The notes beneath the pieces are model-generated. The model saw only the letters and a list, made by a program, of their open reading frames with translations, was not told the origin of the DNA and made no database searches. A DNA stretch of 64,000 nt from Saccharum officinarum (Eukaryota; Streptophyta; Magnoliopsida; Poales; Poaceae), in assembly GCA_020631735.1 (NCBI GenBank), contig CM036179.1, positions 20,079,063 through 20,143,062 on the forward strand, read 5' to 3'. Of this stretch, positions 34,891 to 46,800 are shown in pieces; the first letter of the stretch is position 1, and each line of letters begins with the position of its first letter. The position numbers and the translations under genes were made by a program.

Positions 34891-35572
34891 GGTCATCGAT
34901 CTCTAGGGTCGTAGCGGCTAGAAGTGCTCACGCGGTGCTCCAAACTAGAGCTCCCCATGGAGTCCTGAAACTCAGAAGCTGGCGTGGATGCTACGAGGTC
35001 GAGGGCAGAACGTAGATGGTGCCCAGGGAGTTCCTCGTAGACGTGCATGCTGGCACTTACAGAGGAAGCATACTACTAGGCAACCGTGTTCAGCCCATAA
35101 GGGAATGTCAGTGGTGGCATTGACCCTGTCGTCAGGAAGACTGCCCTTGACCTGACCAAAGGAGCCACAACAGACGGTGAAAAGACGGGATGCCCCGCCA
35201 GCGTCTCATCTATTGCCAGGTTCATTCCACGCAAGTCCTCAACGAGAGACGCTACATGGGTGTCTGGCTGAGGGGCGCCGCAACGGAGAATCATATCACC
35301 TTCCTCGGGATGATGATGATGGCTATGTTGGATATGCTGCCACCTGGCTGTTCAAGCCTAGCGGGAACGGTGATACCGGTGCAGCGCTCCCCCATGTTGG
35401 GAGAGCTCATAGTCACGGTCCGTTGGGTGTCTGGGCGAGAGGAGGACCATGTCATAGCCGTAGCCGAGGGACATGACTCCAAACTCTCGAACCAGATCAC
35501 CGTAGCCAGAGGAAGTGGATGTTCGGGGTCAACCATCTGGAGAAATGGTAGGAAAATGATGTCGACACACAA
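34891..35572 (-). other. 5' leader of the Tat element
   Basis: Between the primer site and the first gag ATG I find no conserved protein. Open frames on the plus strand here are chance. Confidence 0.55.
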
Positions 35573-35574
35573 TG

Positions 35575-35594
35575 CCCCTACCTGGCGCACCAAC
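35575..35594 (-). promoter_or_regulatory. Primer binding site of the Tat element
   Basis: On the coding strand the base run TTGGTGCGCCAGGTAGGGGC follows the LTR end directly. The same kind of site (TTGGCACGCTAGGTAGGAGG) follows the LTR at 56412. Confidence 0.65.
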
Positions 35595-36549
35595 TATTGG
35601 TGTTTGGACCCGAGAGGGCCCTAAGCCGATGAGTGAATTTGTGCTACGTGCTCCTTACTCCGGATGGTGATGCAAAGAGAATACATAGGGGGTTTATCCT
35701 AGTTCGGGCGAAGAAGGCCCTACGTCCAGCGGGGAAAGGAGAGTATTGTATTTCCTTGCACCTAAGTGCTTGTGTAGGGGTTACAAGCCGTGAGAGAGGG
35801 AGCCGGTCCCAAGTCTCAAAGAAAGAGTACAATGGAGTGTTGCTTGAGGCGTTGATCTCAGAAGTGGGGAGATGTCTCGTTTTTTTTGTCTTTCATTCTC
35901 CATTGTTCATCGTTCATCGGAGTGCTCCTTGCCCTCCCCTTTTATAGACTCAAGGAGAGGATAAGGCTTACAACAAGGCCTAGGAGGTGCCTTGGAGGAG
36001 AAGGCGGAGCGGGTACTATTGGTGTTGCTGTGGCGACGTGCCCGGTACATGCAGACCATCCCTGGCTTGGGACATAGTGGATGAGGGTCGATAGGAAATG
36101 GATAAGGCCGAGCCCTAGAAATCTTAGGACATGACGGTCAGACAGTGCGTGTTATGGTGGGAATAGTGGCTACCTATCTCGGGATGGGTAGTAAAAAGTA
36201 AGACTAGACGCGGACGCTGCTCCCACACCGGTGGTGTTGTGGCCACGTTGGTGGAAGTGGTGGCGTTAAATGCTTTGTCAGTGAGTAGGTGGGTGAGGCA
36301 GGGTCGACCTTGGGTCATGTGAGTCAGAGAATTTCTGGGGGTCGAGGCTTCCCGTCGAGCGATCCTTGTACGAGTTGGAACGCGGTCGAGGGCGTCCCGT
36401 CTGTATACGCGCGTGGCCCAGATCGGTGTATCCGTGTGGGTGGAGCCTCAACTCGATCTCTCTTTAGGAGGTTTTTAGGGCACGGATTCCTTGGGGGTTT
36501 ACTCCTTTTAATCGCTGGTTTTGGGTACCCCTAATTTAGGTACCCGACA
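35595..36549 (-). repeat. 5' LTR of the Tat element
   Basis: 955 bp, collinear with the 3' LTR at 23745-24840 but lacking about 130 bp near 36060. A TATA box CTATAAAAGG lies on the minus strand at about 35938-35947. Its inner end has decayed from TGTCGG to TATTGG. Confidence 0.87.
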
Positions 36550-37713
36550 CTATTAGTTTCTCGTCTGTGTCTATTAAGGACCGATCATTGCTCGTCCCTC
36601 TTGTCATGCTGAACGTATGCCTCACATTTAGTTGGCCGAATAAAGTACTTTTCAACCACGAAGCTAGTGAGATGATTCGGGCCGGGACCTACATGTGTGC
36701 GCATACTAGTGCTGAAGGGAGTATGACAAGGACACGAAGAGTGAGCCCAAGGTGCGTCCTAGCAGTCGGGCGGTCCCTGGGTACTGCGACCCCAGTTTAT
36801 CCCACGACGTTTACCAGAATCGTGTCATTGGTGATCTGTAGCTCACTTGATCGGTGAGTGTGGTTTGTGTGAGGAATAAATCACCAGCTAGTTAGGAATC
36901 GATTCAAATTGCCATCGCTCCTAGATAGTGAGCACTTGACTCGAGCTACAACATCGTAGTAATTATGATGGAACATTGATGGTTATTGGATGGTATTGGG
37001 AATGCTAAATCTAAATTTGTAACTAGATGTTATTGATTAATCAAGTGATTTCTATAGTATAGGTGCTTACCTAGATGGTTAGGTCATAATAAAGATGATG
37101 CAAAGTACTTAAATTGGTTTCTTCATGATAGTTTATGCTTTTCGCAAATGAGTCAGCTAGCCCACTAAAGAAAGCCTTGCATACTCCTTGGTGTTACTTA
37201 TTTTGGTTTAAGATGGGTAAGTCTAGCTGAGTACCTTCTCATACTCAGAGCATTGTTCTCATTGTTGTTGTAGATGGTCAAATGTACTACGGCTATTGCA
37301 TTAACTATCTGTATCCAGCGATAGGCGACAACTAGGACCAAGGGCAGTGGTCACTCCGTATCTCTCATCTGATGCTTTTGTTAGAGATGACTACCTACTG
37401 GCACTATAGCTGAACTAAAAGTGTGTGTGTGCTTTAAAACTATTTGCTTCCGCTATTTCAATTTGAACTTGGGTTGTAATAACTTTATGTTTTAAACTCC
37501 AATGTATTCAACTGTCGTTGCAAACTTTATATAACATACTAACATGTGACGGTGATTGCTAAACTTGTACGATCTTGGTTTGTATGTTGGTTGGTTTGAA
37601 ATCCTTCATGATTTCACAGACTACCAGGTTATATGGGCTTAAGTTTATTAAATTATCTACTTCAGTGAAAGATTTTCTTACTTAATCTCGTTTAATTAGT
37701 CGGTTCTATTACA

Positions 37714-38399
37714 ATAAGCGACGAAGGATCCCACTTCATTGACCAAACATTCAGAGCCTTCCTTAGAGAGCTTGGGGCCAAGCACAACATTGCCACCCCA
37801 GCCCATACCATCCTCAAACAAGCAGTCAGGTAGAAACTTCAAATAAACAAATCAAGAATATCCTACAGAAAATGGTCAATGCAATGGAAAAAGGATGGAA
37901 AGATAAGCTACCTAATGCATTTTGGGCATACAAGACAACTTATAAAACTTCCATTGGCATGTTGTTGTTCCAGCTAGTTTAGGGAAAAAGCTGTCATCTA
38001 CCAGTTGAGCTTGAACACCGAGCTCACTGGGCCATAAAGAGCTGGAACATGGATGTGAAGCTAGCCAGTAGAAATCATCAAAAACAAATTGCCGAGCTAG
38101 AAGAATGGCGAGAGAAGGCGTACCATAGTGCCAAGCTCTACAAGGAAAGAACTAAGGGATGGCACGGTCACTAAATCCAATACAAAGGGTTTAAGGAGGG
38201 AGATAAGGTTCTTCTGTTCAACTCCCGAGTCAAACTCTTCGGTGAAGGCAAACTAAGAAGCAAATGGCAAGGACTGTACACCATTATCAACACTTCGCTA
38301 TACGGCGCGATCACCATCCAGGATGATAACGGTAACATTTTTAAAGTTAACGGTCAATGTTTAAAAGTTTTACTAGAGACTTCTTATAACACTAACTAA
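37714..38399 (+). pseudogene. pol: Athila integrase, C-terminal half
   Basis: This continues the frame cut at 20856: ISDEGSHFIDQTFRAFLREL holds the second catalytic aspartate, GAKHNIATP follows, and after a frame change come NKQIKNILQKMVNAMEKGWK, LPVELEHRAHWAIKSWNMD, ELEEWREKAYHSAKLY and the GPY/F-like end KVLLFNSRVKLFGEGKLRSK plus YGAITIQDDNGNIFKVNGQ. Stops fall after FQLV (TAG, about 37979) and after KGWHGH (TAA, about 38173). Pol ends at the TAA near 38397. Confidence 0.85.
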
Positions 38400-38947
38400 G
38401 AAATAGATAGAATAGATTTAATTGCTTTTGATAAATTTATTCAAAACTTAGGAAAATTTAAAATTAATTATACTAACATATTCTTTCATTTACTTAAAAT
38501 AGAAAAATTATGTTTTATCTTTCTAAGCAAGCAATCATGGACAAATGACCCTTTTACCCTTACTAGACAAATCATGATTCTTGCTTATTCTTGCTTGATT
38601 TTTGCTGATCACATGAATATTCACTCATTGATACAAAATCATGTGAAATTTGAAATATGAATATTTTCTTGATTCACCATGATCATGTGCATCTCACTCT
38701 ATCACTCGCTAATCCTACTGAATAAAAATCTAACACCAGCATCTCTAGGATCACCATGCATGCACATGGACCTAGACGAAAATCCAAACCAGTAGGAGGA
38801 CTTGGGGGTGCAGGCACATCCATGGTGCGGCCACACCACCCATGGCTCCTCTTGCCTCCAATATTCTTCCACATCTCGTTGATCCTCTAGGAATCAAGTC
38901 TATGGCGGTGCTTGGTTTGTTTCCTTCACGGCAGAGGCCCAAGCTCC
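38400..38947 (+). other. Athila region between pol and the 3' ORF
   Basis: AT-rich sequence without a convincing frame. It leads to the TATA box of the 3' ORF. Confidence 0.5.
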
Positions 38948-38955
38948 TATATAAA
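38948..38955 (+). promoter_or_regulatory. TATA box upstream of the Athila 3' ORF
   Basis: CTCCTATATAAACCACCCCA is followed by a pyrimidine-rich leader (CCTCTTCTCTCTTCACACC) and, 96 bp after the box, by the ATG at 39044. This is a textbook plant core promoter layout inside a retrotransposon. Confidence 0.6.
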
Positions 38956-39043
38956 CCACCCCATAGCCTCTTCTCTCTTCACACCAAGCTTCAAGCTTTC
39001 TCTTCTCCCTCCACTTAGCACTCAAGTTGCAAAAAGCTCAGCA

Positions 39044-39565
39044 ATGGCCAGCCACGCCCTTGCCTTGTACACGGGTTCTTTCTCCACCTACAACCTAGAT
39101 GGCATCCCGACATCCATCGACTGAGTGCCCAAGAGTTCCTATGTGAGGGAAGAAGCAAGGCTAATCATCGAAGCATCGCTCATCATCAGGGCACCACCTA
39201 TATATGCCATAAGTGGTGGTTCGAGCCTCAAAACCATAGTGCGTTCCAAGGTGCCCCATGATGGCACCAAGGAGAAGAAGGCGGTGCCAACATGACCAAC
39301 CACCGGCGCCATCGACCTCAAGCGGAAGACACCCAAAGCTAGCGGACCTAGCAAGCGCTCTTTTGTAACACCTTCAAGCAATTCAGTTTCTCACGCTAGT
39401 TTGTCCTTTCATACCGCTAGGCCTAGTCTTTCCTACACCATGGTAGGCATGCACAAACTTGAAGGAGGGTATGGAAAGGCACTCATGTGCAAATCGGCTA
39501 AACAAGTCGGTGAGCAAGCCGACTCCATCAGGAAAGGAGTCAGAATCTTTAGGTGCGCCCCTTAG
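39044..39565 (+). pseudogene. Athila 3' ORF of unknown function
   Basis: One frame of 174 codons begins MASHALALYTGSF and ends at a TAG at 39563. It is interrupted only by TGA at 39122 and TGA at 39293, both compatible with CGA to TGA. It lies where Athila elements may carry an env-like gene, but I see no signal peptide or membrane segment, so I do not call it env. The composition is basic and serine-rich (DLKRKTPKASGPSKRSFVTP). It probably continues beyond the copia LTR with an acidic segment (YESSDEEDTPSKGLPSPLS, about 42113-42170). No known domain is recognised. Confidence 0.5.
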
Positions 39566-39615
39566 GATTAGAAGGTTTAGAAAGCTCCCGTAGATTAAAA
39601 GACCCGCAGGGCAAT

Positions 39616-42109
39616 TGAAAGGTCCTTGTTTGGTTTTAGTAATTGAGTGACAACCTTAGGTGGACTAATTGTGTTTATGTGAGATACACAGGTGATTAGT
39701 CCATAGGTACATGTGTGTGAGCAACATATTCCATGAAGGTGGAAATGGCTTGGAGATGTTGCAAAGCTTGCACATGTGATGATGGAGGAGCTCATTGCAT
39801 ATGAGATATGACATGGAGTCATATGATCAAGGTGGAGAAGATCAAGACATAACTTGGCTCGACAGACCAGTTGCAAGTGTGAAGGGCAAGTCGGAGGCTT
39901 TGAAGCGAGGGACCACGTGTGACGATGAAGCTCAAGCAAGACTTGGCACCGATGGACCGAGGCAACAGTGAAGAGCAAGTGAGGTCAAGATCGATGAACC
40001 AATATGGTCACATGATGATATGAAGTGGATCATATAATTTGGTGATTGGTTGGTGCATATGTTGCATCAACGTTAGAGGAGTTGGAATAGAATGCGCAAG
40101 GCAAAGGTATAATCCTAGTGCATTTCATTTCACCAGTCATAGGCATGTAGAGAAGTTGATGATCGGGTTTAGGATAGATGGCCATACTATTAAGAAGGGC
40201 AAACTTGTTTGCATATCGCTCATCTAGTGCCACTTGAGCGATCTAACTTTGCATATGTGTTAGGATCGAGTGGAGAGACAAGTTGAGTGCCTAATTCCTT
40301 CGAAGAAATTGGTTGTGAAAATGCTAACCCACTTGCACAAGGTTGTGATCACTTGGTGGTGTTGGCACATTTGCTAAGGCGATGAAGTTTGAGCGGTAGA
40401 GAGGGATTTAAGCATTTTCATGGAGATGAAACACTTATTTTCCATTGCGCCGAAGGATGAAAAAGGAGGCAAAGTCGTGGAAGTGTTTCTTGCTGAGAAA
40501 TAGGAGTCGGACACGGGGTTCAGAGGCATCAGATGCGGCCACCATGTCTATTGCCTAACTCGAGCTACGATATGCCGATGTGTGAGCACTAGACGCACTG
40601 GTGGTCGGGCGACAGACGCGTGGCGTCAGTGTCTGGTGAAGGTGGCGTCAGCAGGGTTTCAAAGGCGGCGTTACGCGGTCTATTGGTCAGACGCTGAGCG
40701 CGTCCGGTGAAGGAGCATTGGACGCGTCTGTTGTGGCTCTGCACGGTTTCGAACCATTCTAGACAGCGTCTGATGGAATGGCGCCGCGTCTGGTGGATTG
40801 CAACTGACACGTCTGACATGTTGGTTCTGCGAACGTTGAAGTGTACCGACCATTGGAGATCAATGGTTCTTGTTCAATTGTAGACACGTTGCGAAGATCC
40901 GTCATGGGTAGCTAAGGAGCGACAGACGCTGGCCGTGTCTTGTGAACAGGCGACAGACGTGTCTGGTGCCCTCGAAAAATGCCCAGTGAAGGGGCTAACG
41001 ACTATATTCATTTGTGGGGTTATAAACAGAAGTGGTGGCCGACCTTGGCTAGCGCTTGGTACCCTTAGGACTTACTGTCCATGCTTCGGGAGTGCTAGGA
41101 GAGCCTCTAACTCACTTGTGCTTGCAAGAGTGCGAATCGATTGCGAGTGAGTGTGATTTTAGTGTGTTGCATTATGAGATTGCATCGAGTGGCACTAGGT
41201 GTTTGTGTTGCAAGCCGGTGGTGCTTGTTACTCTTAGAGGTTGCCACCTCCTAGATGGCTTGGTGGCTTGTGGCTCCATCAAAGCTCATAAGAAGATTAT
41301 GCGAGGCTCCGGAGAAGCTTTATGAGGGAGATTGTGCTCATCTCATGGGAATCACAAAGAGCAACTCTAGTAGAGCGTGTCATTGAGCTACCACACTTGA
41401 TGGTGGGTTCTTGCAGCACTCTTTGGAAGAGCTCAGTTGTGGATACTGATTAGCCGCCGAACCACGAAGTGTTGGTTGACACAACGGAAATGTAGCTTGG
41501 TGGCAACCAAGTGAACCTCGGGAGAAAATCACCGTGTCAATATTGTCTACTCTTCTCGGTGGTTTGCCTTCGTGCAACACAATCTTGTAGTTACCTTCAT
41601 ATATATACCTTGCTTGTGTTGTTGCTCTTATATCTAGTTGTGCCTATGTAGCTAGCTAGATATCTTCTTGCTTATGTAGCTATAAGTATCCGCTTTGCGT
41701 GGCTAATTTGGTTTGTGTAACCTTCTTAGTCACATTGCTTAGTTTGTGTAGCTAAGTAATTTGCACTCTCTAATTCGGTATTGGTTGCCTTGTTATTGAG
41801 CATTGCTAGTGAGCCTAGGAGCTTTGTGCTTTTGCTTACTAGAATTGTGTAGGAGCTCCCCAGTGCTTGAAGTACTAGTTCATAGGTTTGTGTGACCTTG
41901 CAAGCTAGAATTGTTTAGGTGGGCTCTTGCTAGGAAGACACCTTATTTGCTTGATTAGGATCTTTTATAAGGTGCTAGAGTTATAGATAGAGGGGTGTAG
42001 TCTTGGCTATACTGATAGATTTAATTCTGCACTTGTTTCGGTTAGCCAACACAATTAAGTTTTAGAAAGGTCTATTCACCCCCCTCTAGTCCGCCATCTC
42101 GACCCTTCA
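39616..42109 (+). mobile_element. Solo LTR D1, Ty1/copia SIRE/Maximus type
   Basis: 2494 bp, starting TGAAAGGTCCTTGTTTGG and ending CTCGACCCTTCA, with TGAAAGG/CCCTTCA inverted ends. The flanks GCAAT (39611-39615) and ACAAT (42110-42114) are a 5-bp duplication with one mismatch. The start, the phrase GTGATTAGTCCATAGG and the ending CTATTCACCCCCCTCTAG are typical of grass SIRE/Maximus LTRs. Imperfect GACGCGTCTGGTG-like units repeat at about 40600-40980. Confidence 0.85.
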
Positions 42110-43833
42110 ACAATATGAGAGTAGCGACGAGGAGGACACACCTTCTAAGGGTCTTCCATCACCTCTCTCAGCTCCAAAAACGCTAGCCTGTGGGATCTCC
42201 TTTGGAGCCTTAATGATAGCTTAGCCACGAACCTCCTCAAGATTAGAGATCTGGTCGATGACATCAACATCTTGTGCTTCAAGCTCGACCAGAAATTAGC
42301 TAAGGTGGCTAAGGCAGCATGAGTGGTAGATGCTCTAGATGAACCTCTCGAGGCCACTCTTGCTGCAGCAATAATTGGGTGCATCTTTATATTTCAAGTC
42401 TTTCATTCCTATCATGTTTAGATTTTCAATCTTGTAATGTGCCTATCAGTTTTATCATTAAATAAAGATTTTATTATTAGAAATATTTTGTTGCACTTGT
42501 TTTCTTTCTCTTTTGTGTCAAATAAAAATAGGTAAGAAAACAAGTGTGGGGGAGGAACCACACTCACCTCCAACTCGGTTGTACAAAAGATGGTCAAATT
42601 CAAATTTGGTTTGTGCAACTCTCTCTCTCTCATTCCATACTTAAATAAGAAGCTTTAAAACTAAATAAATTATAAAGTAAAAGAAAAATGCTCCATCTCC
42701 ATGTCTTCCTGTGATTTAAAAGTTTGCATACTTTTTATTCCTTGCTAATATTCCTAAGAAACTTGAGAACACTTATCAATAGGGAACCCATTTTATCTAA
42801 GTAATTGATTAATGAGATATAGTAGGATAACATGACTCTTGCTTATTTCTTGCAAAGTACTTGGGTTTCATTTATAAAACAAAATTCAAATAGCATGTTG
42901 CTTGAATGATATTCAAATACCTACCAAGGCCATATATGATCTTACATGACAAAACCTTCCATATATGCCTCTTACTTTGTGTTGAGTTTGGTCAAGTTTT
43001 GTGACCCCTATTGAGAGATGCTTCATGCTCCCAAGATCAAAAAATCACGTACACACCACAAATAAATAGCTATTCCTACACTAGGAATACGCTAAAAACA
43101 TGTTTTCCATCACCACCAAAATAAATACTCCATACTCTAAAATATGATCTCTATAAGCATATTTCTAGAAAGAGACAACAAGGCTATGCAAAAAAGTATT
43201 GAAAAGAAAAAGTGTTGAAAAAGAATGGGACACATGAAGGTCCCAAAAGTATTCAAAAAAATGATGAGCACATGAAGGCTCATAAAAGAATAAGATAGCC
43301 ATGTCTCAAAACAAAAGCTAGAGAAAGAGATCATATCAAATAGAGGAGTATAATTCCACCAAAAATTCCACACACTTGCACTGTTTTGATCTAAGAGTAT
43401 GACGCTTCTCTCTGGTGCGGTCCGGGATTTGACTTTACAACAAATGCAAGGTAAGAGTGCCTCACAAATTTTCATCCCTACCTAAAGCTCAATATAAGCT
43501 TATTAGAAGTAGGATGATCAAAAGAGAAGGCAAAATTTCAAAATATGCCTTGGTGAGGAACCACTTACAAATTTGAGTGACCCAAGAGAATCATTCAAGG
43601 AACAATAGCTATCTTTATGTTTTCAAAAACATACAAAAACCCATGTTTCTGAGCATGAATAGAGTGAGAAGTTTTGAATCCAAGCTATTCCGTTTTTCAA
43701 TTACCCAAGATATTTTGGTAGACACTTGGAAGTTCACAAATTCATGTGAAGCTTGGAATAACCTGTATATAGATTTTCAAATCAAGGGGACGAACCCGCT
43801 TAGTCCTTAAAGCTTTACTCGAGGACGAGCAAA
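42110..43833 (+). other. Athila 3' region after LTR D1
   Basis: The first 290 bp hold remnants of the 3' ORF in shifted frames (an acidic block, then TNLLKIRDLVDDINILCFKL and an alanine-rich end near 42370). After that the sequence is AT-rich with no gene. Short repeated phrases with CACATGAAGG occur at about 43220-43280, as in Athila 3' untranslated regions. Confidence 0.5.
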
Positions 43834-43853
43834 GGACTAAGTGTTTGAGAGCT
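43834..43853 (+). promoter_or_regulatory. Polypurine-tract region of the Athila element
   Basis: The phrase CTCGAGGACGAGCAAAGGAC, then TAAGTGTTTGAGAG, stands where related elements have TCTAAGTTTGGGGGAG before the 3' LTR. The tract itself is decayed. Confidence 0.5.
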
Positions 43854-46800
43854 AGTTGGCGGTGCTTAACTCATATTTCTACCACCAACATTTAAACAAA
43901 ATAAAACAAATACAAATATCAAAACTTAGATTTGGGGTTTATAACTCATATTTTCCATGAGTTTTGGTATATACATGTTTGTTGACATCTCTAACACGAT
44001 TACAAATAAGGTAGGTCAAACCCTTCCTTAGCAAAGCCATTAGAAATGTTCGGGACATCTCTTAGCATTGCTTAAGCCAGGTTATCATCGCTAACACAAT
44101 ACCAAAAGATGTGGTTGTACTTATGATTGTAGCACTTATAAAATATGAATAAAGGTTATCCGCAAGCGCATAGATAAAATACACCCGTTATAGCATTTTA
44201 CCCAGGAAAGTTTTAGGTATCGTTATTTATAATTCTACCACTGGGAAGGCACTTGGAGGTATAAGAATAAAAACTATAACTTACACTTGTGATAAGAGTT
44301 CCACTAGATCTATCTCAAAATAGGGATCAATGATATCATAATAAAGGATAATTAATAATAGATCATGGTAATTCTAAAAAGGGTTCCACCGTGCATTTTC
44401 CTACTTGGGCGTGACTCTAGAAAGAACTAAAAAATAGAGACAAACTCCTAAGGTTATTCTAACTATATGTCATTGAGCTACATCGATTAGTGCAATTACA
44501 TTTAGCAATCATGGTCAAAGGTAACCTCATATTGATACTCAAGAGACATTGCTAAGGTGGATCAGGAACAGAGCAAGATATCACCTCGCAACTCAGCCTT
44601 ACTAATCCTATATTTAGGGAGTGGACTACAGAGGACTCAATGAAGCTATAATAGTCACCTTCACGATCTACCACATGGGCTAGAACATAGGGAGCACTCG
44701 TAGATAGATATTGTCTAAGCACCATGCTTACACAACTTCTACCACCCACCCCTTGATCATCGGAATGAGCGCTATACGAACAAGAGTATAAACACAAAAC
44801 TACTCCAACTATACTAAACATATAATCAACATAGGCAATGAACATTATAAATATGAATCTAGAATTATACAAGTCCTATCAAGTATTCGACTCATACACA
44901 AACTAGAACAAAAACAAGAGGATCAACACGAACTAGATAAGAACATGATGAACTAGAACGATGAACTAGACAAGAATATGATGAACTATAAGATGAACAA
45001 GATGAAATAGAAGAACAAGTAGATGAACTAGAAGATGAACACAATGACCTAGAAGACAAATAGCACAAATAGATTAATAATGTTGAATATAAGAGAGAAG
45101 TACAAGGCTATACCTAGCCTCCTCATGACTAGATCTGGAATCCAAGTGTTGCTTGCCTCCTCTAATTCCTATTCTTATATTCTAGCTATGCCCTAGCTGG
45201 TGGAGCTCTAGGTTATCCTTTTGAGGGACTACCCTAAACTGAACAATGATGGATAATAGATTGATTGATTGAGGAGGGGGTCTGCCTCTGCTTATATAGC
45301 CCGGTGGGATGAACCACAACCCTTAGATCAAACTGACATGAAACAATGGTCAAACTGACATCAAACTGACATGAAACAATGGTCAAGGGAGACCCACTTG
45401 GTAGGGGAGCTAGGCCGGTCAGCCTGACATGTGGGGCCGGCCGGCCCCACCTAGTAGCCATCGGGCCACCGCTTTGTTCCCGTGCCTTCTGGTGTCTTCT
45501 ACATCCTTCTAGTGCCACTTTCTGATCCGTTCGCGTAATGAGTCGTGACTTGAGTGGATTCCTTCCTTCCCAGCTTTTGGATAAATCCTTGGAAAAAGAT
45601 TATTTCACAAAGCCGTGGAATCTTGTCGGTTTAGTCCCTGGTCTTGTGATGATGATGGTTCTAGGGTCTTCTAGAGTCTTCCAAGTCATACCCATTGAGG
45701 ACTTCTTCTCTGGTGCTCCAAGTATGGCAAATGATATGTCCGTCTTGATCGTCTTGACAAGCTCTCCGCAATGGTGTACTCAGATTCTTCACTTGAGATA
45801 CTTTTATATGGCAAAATATCAAATATCCTGCAAAACAAGTGAGAACAACACAACTCGTGGAACTCATTAGAATAAACCCCTATAACCTTACTTCACACAT
45901 TATTTCAAACATTTTCCTAAAGTAGTTGATGGTTAAAAAATAGAGTTAATTAACGTCAACAATGTTTTGCCAGAGAACATGTGAAAATACACCAAAATGC
46001 GCAATCGAGAAGGCGCATTCAAGCAAAACAACAAACAAAGCCCATCCAAACTTTAGACTTGGGCCAGAACACCAGCATGGGAGCCATCCAGGCCCAGCCA
46101 GAAACCCACCAGAGCAAGGCGTTGGTGAGTGGGCTGGCCCAGGGTGCAGCCACACCCATGCCATGGGCGCACTGCCCCCAGCTCTGCCTAGCCCCACCTT
46201 TGCTCAGGCGATGCATTCAATGCTATGGGAGGCGATTGCATGTGGTGCTTTCCTAAAATACATGAGCAAACCGTCATACTCAAGCGATAAAAGGAGGCCC
46301 CCTCTTCACATTTGAGATATCATACACATTTTTGAGAAGAAGAAGGGCTACACACATTCCATTAGCTTCTAGCTAGACTAGTTAGGGAGTGAGAGAGGAA
46401 AGAGTTAGAGGAATAGCGGAGTAGCGGTGCCCTCTACTTCTTGTACTTGGAAAGCCTTGTACATCGGGTGGATGGAGTGCCAGACTTGTCGGCCCCTCTA
46501 CACTTGTACCTCTGCATTCATCTTACTACTTGGAGTAAGAAGTTCGTGTTCATCTTTTGGTTTTGATCCCTTAAGTAAAATTATCGTTGTTACTACTTAC
46601 TTGCAGGTTCATCATGGTCCTCATGGTGGATACTCTAGTAGAGGACTCCTGATAAAGACGGAAGTTTCTGGCCAATGCTAGAGTAGTAACGGTTAGCGTA
46701 GACATGGTGTCTAAGCTACATGTTACCTTCGTTTGCCTTGTATCCCCTAGTTGTGAGGTAGGGGACAGGTGGTGACAGCCCTGTCCGTCTTTTGTAATCC

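Larger units (their letters stand above)
23745..36549 (-). mobile_element. Tat-lineage Ty3/gypsy retrotransposon (reverse strand)
   Basis: Ends are TGTCGGTG...CCGACA. The flanks CTGTT (23740-23744) and CTATT (36550-36554) are a 5-bp duplication with one mismatch. In coding direction the order is 5' LTR (36549-35595), primer site, gag, protease, RT, RNase H, a second RNase H, integrase, an antisense gene and 3' LTR (24840-23745). The DLNKAC-type RT block (YTSLNKACSKVPFPLPRIDQ), the extra RNase H and the antisense ORF are marks of the Tat lineage (Grande/RIRE2/Retand group). All sense genes have frameshifts or stops. Confidence 0.9.
20857..37713 (+). mobile_element. Family C solo LTR (C2) with a Tat retrotransposon inside
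   Basis: It starts TGTAACACCCTAGGTGTTGA and ends ...GGTTCTATTACA, flanked by a perfect 5-bp duplication ATAAG (20852-20856 and 37714-37718). Removing it restores the integrase frame VISDEGSHF. The LTR itself is 20857-23744 plus 36550-37713 (about 4.05 kb), collinear with C1. A GC-rich block occupies about 21360-22190, and the frames there are not considered genes. Confidence 0.87.

Noticed and set aside
39044..39565. Env-like gene of the Athila element
   Set aside because: The position would fit, but no signal peptide, membrane segment or cleavage site is visible, so only an unknown 3' ORF is reported.
43131..43475. 112-codon hydrophobic minus-strand ORF
   Set aside because: AT-rich 3' untranslated sequence of the Athila element on the wrong strand; no motif.
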